Origin: an uncultured Candidatus Saccharibacteria bacterium
GTDB lineage: Bacteria; Patescibacteriota; Saccharimonadia; Saccharimonadales; Saccharimonadaceae
Reading direction: 5' to 3'
Assembly: GCA_948868795.1 (NCBI GenBank)
Contig: CAQRDK010000007.1
Span: 1-47,895, forward strand
DNA length: 47,895 nt
Position numbers and translations under genes: made by a program. Numbering within the stretch: position 1 is the first letter of the stretch; each line of letters begins with the position of its first letter. Shown piece by piece: positions 39,144 through 45,553 of the stretch. The notes under the pieces are model-generated. The model was not told the origin of the DNA. It searched no databases and saw only the letters and a program-made list of their open reading frames with translations.

Positions 39144-39289
39144 TCTAATTCACTTCTCCTTTTTGAAGTGCGAGGAGCGCTTGACCGGGCTCGTCGCGGT
39201 GGATTTTTGGGCGCTCGAGACGTGCAAGGACAGAGGTCTGGAGTTTGGATTTGCCGCAAAAACCGTCGGGGGATAAAGTTTGCCCCGAT
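39144..39289 (-). promoter_or_regulatory. Structured 5' leader of the 213-aa gene
   Basis: The predicted leader begins with a hairpin (TCGGGG/CCCCGA near the 5' end). One frame is open through it, from the +1 to a TAG one base before the ATG. That frame has no normal start codon. Regulation by structure is possible. Confidence 0.4.
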
Positions 39290-39295
39290 ACTTCT

Positions 39296-39324
39296 ATTGT
39301 AGCACACTTTTTCTTAAAAGTCAA
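39296..39324 (-). promoter_or_regulatory. Promoter of the 213-aa gene
   Basis: Minus strand TTGACT (39324-39319), 17-base spacer, TACAAT (39301-39296), with GTGTGC before the -10 as in several other strong promoters here. Confidence 0.85.
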
Positions 39325-39401
39325 GCGTTTTCCGGGAGAGGGGGAGCTTGTTAGCCTGTAGGGGAGGGCTTGTTGGCGGGCGGCGTCATGGAAAGAAAAG
39401 G

Positions 39402-39430
39402 TTGGCGAGAGAGGGGAAATGTGGTAGAAT
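39402..39430 (+). promoter_or_regulatory. Promoter of ileS T-box transcript
   Basis: TTGGCG, 17-base spacer, TAGAAT. Predicted +1 is near 39437, giving a ~345-base leader. Confidence 0.7.
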
Positions 39431-39436
39431 GGAGGC

Positions 39437-39782
39437 AGAGCGTTTGAGCGGTAATCGGCCGCGAGCTGGCAAAAGAAAGAGTTTTGATGTTCTAGGTTTG
39501 CGTCGGTCATGACTGGGGCGGACTAGGGACATGAAGGGGTGGAGCTTGAGTAGAATTGCTCGTGAATCTGCGTGAAGGATGAAATAAGAGCTCTTTGTGG
39601 CGCGTTGATTGGCGGAATGGGACGAGAGTCTCAAGGCTGGTTGATGGGCAACAAGAGAGAAGTTAGATGGTACCGCCCGCTTGGGTTCTAACGGCAAGAT
39701 TGAGATTTTAGAGCTAAAGACTGATGTTGGTCGATAGGCTCGGAGAGATAACAATTAAGGCCGGGGAACGGCGGGAGTTTTT
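39437..39782 (+). ncRNA. T-box riboswitch upstream of ileS
   Basis: At 39662-39692 GTTAGA and TCTAAC close a helix around TGGTACCGC. TGGT can pair with the ACCA end of uncharged tRNA-Ile, and ACC pairs with GGT in TTGGGT, which is the T-box antiterminator/antisequestrator fold. Stem I is delimited by GCAGA (39435) with TCTGC (39567) and GAGC with GCTC. The specifier is probably ATT 39555-39557 or ATC 39566-39568, both Ile. The end has GCCG-GGGAA-CGGC then GGGAG (SD) and TTTTT, so control could be transcriptional or translational. Confidence 0.78.
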
Positions 39783-42700
39783 ATGAAGTATAAGGTGGGA
39801 AATCGGCGCAAAGCGGTGGAATATGAGAAGGCGCTGGTCGATTGGTGGAAGAAAAATAAGACGTTTGAGGAGTCGGTCGAACAGAGGCCGATTGATGAGT
39901 CGTATGTGTTTTATGATGGGCCGCCATTTATTACGGGGATGCCACATCACGGGACGCTGCTTAGCTCAATCGTGAAGGACGCGGTGCCGCGGTTTTGGAC
40001 GATGCGGGGGAAGCGGGTCGAGCGGCGATGGGGGTGGGATTGTCATGGTTTGCCGGCGGAGAATTTCGTAGAGAAGCAGCTGGGGATTACGGATCGGCGG
40101 GAAATCGGGACGAAATGGTCGCTGGAAGATTATATTGTGAAGGCGCGCGAGAGTATGGTGGCGAATTCGGAGACTTGGGAAGGGACGATTGATCGGATTG
40201 GGCGCTGGGTGGATTTTAAGGGGGCGTATCGAACGATGGATAAGAACTTTATGGAGAGCGTGTGGTGGGCGTTCAAAACTCTCTATGAGGCGGGGAAGAT
40301 TTATGAGGGGGCGAAGGTTTTGATGTATGATACGAAGTTCGCGACGCCGGTCTCGAAGTCGGAAGTGACGATGGATAATGATGCGTATCAGACGGTGACG
40401 GATCCAAGCGCGTATGTAAAGTTCAAGCTGAAAGATCGGGATGAGTATTTCTTGGCGTGGACGACGACGCCGTGGACGTTGGCGGGGAATATGGCGCTGG
40501 CGGTGAACCCGGGGCTGGAATATGCGGCGTATGAGCTGCCGGATGGGCGGAAGTTTATTACGGGGGTTGGGTATGGGGCGAAGCAGGAAGATTGGAAAGA
40601 GGTCGAGCGGTTCAAGGGGGTGGAGCTGGTAGGGCTTTCGTATGAGCCTTTATTCTTGGGGTCGCCAGAGAAGAAATTGGTCGATTGGAAGAAATTTGAG
40701 AAGAATTATTATCCTGCGGCGGAGGAAAATGCACACCGGGTCTGGGGGGCGGAGTTTGTGTCGGATGTGGACGGGACGGGGATTGTGCATATTGCGCCGG
40801 CGTATGGTGAGGATGACTATAATCTCGGGCGAGAGAATAAGGTACCGTGCGTGGATGTTTTGGATGAATATGGGTGTTATTTGTTGGGGGCGGACGAAGG
40901 TTTGAAGGCGGCGGGGGTGCGGCCGAACGAGGAGGGGCAGATCCAGATTTGGGAGGCGAATAAGTTTATCGCGAAGTGTTTGGAGGCGGCGGGGCCGATT
41001 GAGAAGATTGAGTATATTCAGCACGAATATCCGTTCAACCCGCGGTCGAAACAGCGGATTATGTACCGGGCGTTCCCGAGCTGGTTCTTCGATATTCAGG
41101 GGCAGAAGCCGCTGATGCTGGAGAAAAATGATAAGATTAACTGGTTTCCGGCATATTTGAAGCATGGGCGGTTCGAGAAGAATATCGAGCAGGCGCCGGA
41201 CTGGAACTTGTCGCGCGATCGGTTCTGGGCGACGGCGATGCCGGTCTGGAAAGGCGATAAGGGGACGGTGAAAGTGGTCGGTTCGTATGCGGAGCTTCGT
41301 GATTTGTCTGGGGTCGAGTTGGAAGATTATCACCGGCCATGGGTGGATGAGATTGAGTTTGATATTGACGGGGAGCATTTCAAACGGATTGAAAAAGTGC
41401 TGGACTGTTGGTTTGAGAGTGGGTCGATGCCATTTGCGCAGCTGCATTATCCGTTCGAGAACAAGGAAAAGTTTGAGCGGAATTATCCGGCGGACTTTAT
41501 CGTCGAATACGTCGGGCAGGTCAGGGCGTGGTTTTATTATGTTCATGCGGTGAATACGGCGCTGGCCGAGGTCGGCGGGTTTGGGCCGGAGGTGCAGAAG
41601 AGCGGGGATTATTGCGCGTATAAAAATGTGATTACGACAGGGACGCTGGCGGGGAATGACGGGCGGAAAATGTCGAAATCGCTCGGGAATTACACCGATC
41701 CGAATGTTTTGATGGATCAATATTCGGCGGATGCGCTGCGGTTCTTACTCTTGTCGTCGCCGGTGCTTTCGGGAGAGGACTTTGCGCTGACAGATAAGGA
41801 TGTCTCGGACGTGCAGCGGAAACTAGCGATGATCTGGAATGTCTATGACTTCTTCGTGACTTATGCGGCGGTCGATGGCTGGGAGTCGCCGGAACTTCCG
41901 GGGAAGTGGGGGAAGGATTTGACAAATCCGCTAGATAGGTGGATTATTGCGCGGCTACATCAGCTGAAGAAGGAAGTGATCGAGGGGATGGAAGAATATA
42001 ATATACCGAAGGCGCTAGCGGGGGTGTTGCCGTTTGTGGATGATCTTTCGAACTGGTTTGTCCGGCGTTCGCGTCGTCGCTTCTGGAAGTCGGAGGATGA
42101 CGGCGATAAAGCAGAGGCGTATTGGACGTTGTGGAAGGTTTTGACGAATTTGGCTCGGGTGATGGCGCCGTTCACGCCGTTCCTCGCAGAGGAATTGTGG
42201 CAGAATATGGTCGGAGATTGGACGCCGGCGGCGAGCGTACATCTGCAGAGTTTCCCAGAGACGATTGATGTTGATCAGGAGATTTTGGACGAGATGGCGC
42301 GGGTGCGCGAGGTGATTAATAATGGTCTGGCGCTTCGGATGCGGAAGTCGGAGACGGAGAGCCAAGTGAAAGTGCGGCAGCCTTTGGCTCGGCTGGTTTA
42401 TGGGGGCGAGCGGTTGCCGGAGTGGGGCGAGGAAATCGTGCGTGACGAGGTGAATGTGAAGGAAGTTGCGGCGGCTGATGGTTCGGCTTCTGTTGATGGT
42501 CTGGTTGAGGGGGATGGTGTGTGGTTGGATAAGGAGCTGACCGAGGAGCTGCGCGAGGAGGGATTTGTCCGGGAGTTGATTCGGGCAGTGCAGAGCGCGC
42601 GCAAGAAGGCGGGGCTGATGGTGGACGATCGGATTCGGCTGAGCGTGAGCTGCGAAGTGCCTGCGGCGTGGGTTGAGATGTTGAAGACGGAGGTCTTGGC

Positions 42701-42830
42701 GGAGGAGTTGTCTGTTGGAAACGGCGCTACTGGTGGTTCTGATGCCGCGGAGGGCATGCGGAACTATGCTTACGACGAGATTGCGAAGGTAAACGGGGAA
42801 AACGTGACGTTGTCGCTCGAGAAGATGTAG
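39783..42830 (+). CDS. ileS: Isoleucyl-tRNA synthetase
   Basis: 1015 aa. Class Ia signature GPPFITGMPHHGTLLSSIVK: HIGH-type motif PHHGT (54-58). Editing domain: AWTTTPWTLAGNMALAVNP and GTGIVHIAPAYGEDDY. KMSKS is at 629-633 in GRKMSKSLGNYTDP. The anticodon-binding domain (DLSNWFVRRSRRRFW) and a long C-terminal extension without zinc cysteines follow the eukaryote-like/type 2 arrangement. It charges tRNA-Ile and hydrolyses Val-tRNA. GGGAG lies five bases before ATG. It is preceded by a T-box leader, so expression should respond to uncharged tRNA-Ile. Confidence 0.97.
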   Translation: MKYKVGNRRKAVEYEKALVDWWKKNKTFEESVEQRPIDESYVFYDGPPFITGMPHHGTLLSSIVKDAVPRFWTMRGKRVERRWGWDCHGLPAENFVEKQLGITDRREIGTKWSLEDYIVKARESMVANSETWEGTIDRIGRWVDFKGAYRTMDKNFMESVWWAFKTLYEAGKIYEGAKVLMYDTKFATPVSKSEVTMDNDAYQTVTDPSAYVKFKLKDRDEYFLAWTTTPWTLAGNMALAVNPGLEYAAYELPDGRKFITGVGYGAKQEDWKEVERFKGVELVGLSYEPLFLGSPEKKLVDWKKFEKNYYPAAEENAHRVWGAEFVSDVDGTGIVHIAPAYGEDDYNLGRENKVPCVDVLDEYGCYLLGADEGLKAAGVRPNEEGQIQIWEANKFIAKCLEAAGPIEKIEYIQHEYPFNPRSKQRIMYRAFPSWFFDIQGQKPLMLEKNDKINWFPAYLKHGRFEKNIEQAPDWNLSRDRFWATAMPVWKGDKGTVKVVGSYAELRDLSGVELEDYHRPWVDEIEFDIDGEHFKRIEKVLDCWFESGSMPFAQLHYPFENKEKFERNYPADFIVEYVGQVRAWFYYVHAVNTALAEVGGFGPEVQKSGDYCAYKNVITTGTLAGNDGRKMSKSLGNYTDPNVLMDQYSADALRFLLLSSPVLSGEDFALTDKDVSDVQRKLAMIWNVYDFFVTYAAVDGWESPELPGKWGKDLTNPLDRWIIARLHQLKKEVIEGMEEYNIPKALAGVLPFVDDLSNWFVRRSRRRFWKSEDDGDKAEAYWTLWKVLTNLARVMAPFTPFLAEELWQNMVGDWTPAASVHLQSFPETIDVDQEILDEMARVREVINNGLALRMRKSETESQVKVRQPLARLVYGGERLPEWGEEIVRDEVNVKEVAAADGSASVDGLVEGDGVWLDKELTEELREEGFVRELIRAVQSARKKAGLMVDDRIRLSVSCEVPAAWVEMLKTEVLAEELSVGNGATGGSDAAEGMRNYAYDEIAKVNGENVTLSLEKM

Positions 42831-42901
42831 CAAAGGGGTTGGTGGTGCTCTGGGGATTGGGGTTATGATGGGGATTTTTGGAGTGTTTTTGGCGGCTGCT
42901 C

Positions 42902-42930
42902 TTGACTTTTTGGGTGAGGTGTGCTATAAT
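42902..42930 (+). promoter_or_regulatory. Promoter of the four-helix membrane protein
   Basis: TTGACT, 17-base spacer, TATAAT, with GTGTGC before the -10. +1 is near 42937, giving a ~164-base leader. Confidence 0.88.
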
Positions 42931-43001
42931 GTAAGGTGAGGGGCTGTTTTTGGTGACTATGTTTCGAAAAAGTGCTTTTGAAAAGGCGTTTTTGAAATGG
43001 T

Positions 43002-43049
43002 AGCCTGGAAATAGCTCAACATGCTCGTTAAAACGAAACTATTTAGGCT
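43002..43049 (+). other. Leader hairpin
   Basis: AGCCT-GG-AAATAG pairs with CTATTT-AGGCT (11 bp with a GG bulge), and an inner CGTT/AACG pair is possible. It lies in the 5' leader of the next gene. There is no T run. Confidence 0.55.
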
Positions 43050-43100
43050 GGAATCTTCGTCGTTCGTGTTGGTTGATATTTGAGAAATGGAGGGATTTCT

Positions 43101-43589
43101 GTGAAAAATCTGATGAAGGCGACTTGGTATATTGAGGCGGCGATGTGCGGCGGAATGTGCTGGCTGGCGTTGTTAGTGGGGACGGAGTTGGTGCACGCGA
43201 TGCGGGAAGCGAGGTACAAGCCGGAGTTTTGGCTGATTAGCGGCCTGACCGTGTTGCTGGTTCTGGTTTATGCCTGGAAGGCATTGCGCCAACAGCGCCG
43301 CGATATGCTGGGTCTGATTGCGCGCCATTTCGGCAGGGCAGAGGCGGAGCGTTGCGACTGGCGGCATAAGACGGTGGCTGTGACTTCGGTCGTTCTGCTG
43401 GTCGTAGACGTCTTTGTGGTGACGGCGCTGGAAGAGCGCTTCGGGAGGGTTGTCCTGGACGTTGGATTCTGGATACCGATTTGGTGCGGTCTTCTTGGTT
43501 TATTTGCGAAAGTCGTGGAAGCGGCGCTCGTCAAGTGGATGCCGGACGAAAGGCAGTCGAATCTGATTCGGTTGCCGGATCGTTGGTAA
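43101..43589 (+). CDS. Unknown four-helix membrane protein
   Basis: 162 aa from GTG 43101, with GGAGG seven bases upstream; a TTG 21 bases earlier is less likely. Four hydrophobic helices are seen: YIEAAMCGGMCWLALLVGTE, FWLISGLTVLLVLVYAW, TVAVTSVVLLVVDVFVVTAL and VGFWIPIWCGLLGLFAKVVE. The loop between helices 2 and 3 is basic and probably cytoplasmic (RQQRRDML ... RHFGRAEAERCDWRHK). The gene stands alone with a strong promoter, a long structured leader and a terminator. No family is recognised. Confidence 0.75.
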   Translation: MKNLMKATWYIEAAMCGGMCWLALLVGTELVHAMREARYKPEFWLISGLTVLLVLVYAWKALRQQRRDMLGLIARHFGRAEAERCDWRHKTVAVTSVVLLVVDVFVVTALEERFGRVVLDVGFWIPIWCGLLGLFAKVVEAALVKWMPDERQSNLIRLPDRW

Positions 43590-43649
43590 GGTTTGTTTGG
43601 GGATTTTGGCGATAGTTTAGTTTCGTTTGAGGGCTCTTTTTATAGTAAT

Positions 43650-43697
43650 GCGGAGTGCTTAGCTGATTTGATTCGGCGAGGCGCTCCGCGCTTTTTT
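43650..43697 (+). terminator. Rho-independent terminator
   Basis: GCGGAGTGC pairs with GCGCTCCGC (one G-T) across a 22-base loop, followed by GCTTTTTT. Confidence 0.75.
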
Positions 43698-43839
43698 GTT
43701 AGTTTTGGTTATGCTTGTAGGGATTTTACAGCCGATAGTGCTTATTGTTGTAAAAATTATTGGGGATTTTTTCGGAGTAATTTACAGGGGTGGGGAAGCA
43801 CGAAATTGCGATTTTAGCAAAAAACAAGCATAAAAGGTA

Positions 43840-43868
43840 TTGACTTTTTAAGGCGGGTGTGCTATCAT
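43840..43868 (+). promoter_or_regulatory. Promoter of the 95-aa gene
   Basis: TTGACT, 17-base spacer, TATCAT, with GTGTGC before the -10. Confidence 0.8.
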
Positions 43869-43874
43869 AAGGAC

Positions 43875-44060
43875 AGTTAGATAATAAACAAACACATCTA
43901 ACAAACATAAAAACAACATAATCGTTCGACAAAGTAAAATCTGACGAACTGGAGGACGATAAAGGCGGAGATGAAAATCGAAGCCGAAAAATAAACAAAA
44001 ATGGTTATGGTTGAAAGGAAAATAGCTGGACGACCAAACCGGTAAAATAAAAGGATAAAT
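43875..44060 (+). promoter_or_regulatory. Long A-rich structured leader
   Basis: A 5' hairpin GTTAGAT/ATCTAAC (43876-43902) lies right at the predicted +1. A second pair GTTCG/CGAAC follows near 43924-43948. Two mini-ORFs (7 codons at 43971; 14 codons at 43999) precede the real start. The leader is purine-rich with few T. Together with 43590-43839, which holds only the terminator and promoter, there is no other gene in this 470-base gap. Confidence 0.5.
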
Positions 44061-44348
44061 ATGAGTGAAAAAATCAACTTTAATACGAAAGGAGATACCA
44101 ATGTAGAGAGCGGAGAAACTGCTCTCAGGAAAACGAACATTATAGATATGGAAGCGGCCGAAGTGAAGCACGCTGGTAAGGGGGACTGGGATGATTTCGA
44201 AGCATTCGAATCGTCTAATGAAAAGGAAGGCGAATATGTCGCTCCTCCAGAGGCGAATGTTGATCTTGACGAGGTTTTGAAACGCGCGAAAGCAAGTCAT
44301 GTCGGTCGAAAGATTTTAAGCTTGAAAAGTTTACGTTTGGCGGCCTAA
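44061..44348 (+). CDS. Unknown small acidic protein
   Basis: 95 aa. AAGGA lies six bases before ATG. It is hydrophilic and probably largely disordered (NTKGDTNVESGETALRKTN, GDWDDFEAFESSNEKEGEYV). A helical C-terminus is predicted (DLDEVLKRAKASHVGRKILS). There is no membrane segment, cysteine or recognised domain. The long structured leader and strong promoter suggest abundant or regulated production. It is followed by a repeat array and a terminator. Confidence 0.7.
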   Translation: MSEKINFNTKGDTNVESGETALRKTNIIDMEAAEVKHAGKGDWDDFEAFESSNEKEGEYVAPPEANVDLDEVLKRAKASHVGRKILSLKSLRLAA

Positions 44349-44359
44349 GGGTTGCCTTG

Positions 44360-44455
44360 AGAATACAAGCATAAGAATATAAGAACAATTGGAGAAAATG
44401 AGTATAAGGTAGAAAAATTGAAATTACAAGTATAAGAGGATTTAGGTATAAGATA
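44360..44455 (+). repeat. Cluster of TATAAG-type short repeats
   Basis: Five units of the form (G/A/C)ATAAG or TATAAG occur between 44364 and 44455, several within AAGTATAAG, at uneven spacing. The function is unknown. They could be RNA-level elements of the 3' UTR. Confidence 0.4.
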
Positions 44456-44466
44456 AAGATGAGTTA

Positions 44467-44492
44467 AAACCCGAACATGTGTTCGGGTTTTT
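44467..44492 (+). terminator. Terminator of the 95-aa gene
   Basis: CCCGAACA-TG-TGTTCGGG followed by TTTTT, preceded by AAAA. Confidence 0.88.
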
Positions 44493-44557
44493 GCTGATGC
44501 TGCGGAATATGGTGATGCTTATGCTTGAAAAAGATAGGAGAAATTGGCATAAAAGGT

Positions 44558-44586
44558 TTGACGTTGGGAAACGTTAGTGGTAAACT
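44558..44586 (+). promoter_or_regulatory. Promoter of the DUF5663-like/proline-rich operon
   Basis: TTGACG, 17-base spacer, TAAACT. +1 is near 44593, about 31 bases before ATG 44624. Confidence 0.65.
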
Positions 44587-44623
44587 GGAAAGAAGAGAAA
44601 AGTCATGTAGAAAGGTACTAAAA

Positions 44624-45553
44624 ATGCCAGAAAATAAACTCAACGACGAGAAGGTGTTGCAGATGTTCGTCGATCGACTGATCGCGGACAAGGGAGGTGA
44701 CATGCTCGACGCAAAACAAAAAGAAACATTGCAGGGGGAGCTGATGGCGGAGCTGGATGAGCGGATGCAGCAGGCGATGATTCGGGCTTTGCCAGATGCG
44801 AAATTGATGGAACTAGAAAAAATGTTGGATGCGGACGCGTCGGATGAGGAGATTGAGAGCTTCTTCGCGAACGCTTCGAAGGATGCTGGCGTGGATTTCG
44901 ACCCGGAGATTCGGAAGGTGTTTGAGGCGTTCCGGACGGATTATTTCAAGGATAAGATTAAAGTGTCGGTGAAGATGTCGGTGTTGGCACCGGCGGCTTC
45001 GGCTAGTGCTGGGGCGACTGCGGCTCCTGGGGCGACTTCTGCTACCCCCTCTGTGGCTACAGCTCAGGCTCCGGCTGTGACGCCAGTTGTGATGCCGATG
45101 CCGGGTGCGGGTCAGCCGACGCAAGGGACAACTTCGGCGGTGCCGGGGCAGTCGAATGTTGAGGGGGTGGCGAATATGGGGGCGGTTTCTGCGGCGCCAG
45201 TTCAGGCTTCGGCTCCGGTTGAAACTCCGGTTCAGCCAGCAGTTTCTAGCCCGGTTGCTCCTGTGACGCCTTCGGCGGGGCAACAGCCAGCAGCAGATCA
45301 GCCAGCTCAATCTGCTCAGCCGGTAGCTGCGGAGGAGAAGCCTTTGCAAGCGGCGCCGAATTTGATGGATGCGCTGAATACGGCGACGGCGAATTTGAAC
45401 GCGGCTGCGGCGAATATGGGGGCGAATCCTGGCACGGGAGCGAATCTCGACATGGCCGGAAATAACATGACTGAAAACTTGGGGGCGGGGAATGCGGGGG
45501 CGCAAGTGATGGGGGAGATTAATAATACTGATTTGACAGGGAAGGAGGCGTAA
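44624..45553 (+). CDS. DUF5663-like N-terminus fused to Ala/Pro-rich tail
   Basis: 309 aa from ATG 44624 (MPENKLNDEKVLQMF); 33 further upstream codons overlap the promoter and are not used. Residues ~5-110 are helical and acidic and match the pattern of the 96-aa protein at 25.0-25.3 kb: EKVLQMFVDRLI, ELDERMQQAMIRALPDAKLM and IRKVFEAFRTDYF. Residues ~115-309 are low complexity (Ala, Pro, Gln, Thr, Val, Gly), ending MGEINNTDLTGKEA. There is no membrane segment. It is coupled to the next gene by TAATG. The partner of the next, membrane-spanning protein is a likely guess. Confidence 0.78.
   Translation: MPENKLNDEKVLQMFVDRLIADKGGDMLDAKQKETLQGELMAELDERMQQAMIRALPDAKLMELEKMLDADASDEEIESFFANASKDAGVDFDPEIRKVFEAFRTDYFKDKIKVSVKMSVLAPAASASAGATAAPGATSATPSVATAQAPAVTPVVMPMPGAGQPTQGTTSAVPGQSNVEGVANMGAVSAAPVQASAPVETPVQPAVSSPVAPVTPSAGQQPAADQPAQSAQPVAAEEKPLQAAPNLMDALNTATANLNAAAANMGANPGTGANLDMAGNNMTENLGAGNAGAQVMGEINNTDLTGKEA

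Noticed and set aside
43002..43049. Second T-box or known riboswitch before the four-helix membrane protein
   Set aside because: There is no TGGN-ACC antiterminator and no recognised riboswitch core. It is kept only as an unassigned leader hairpin.
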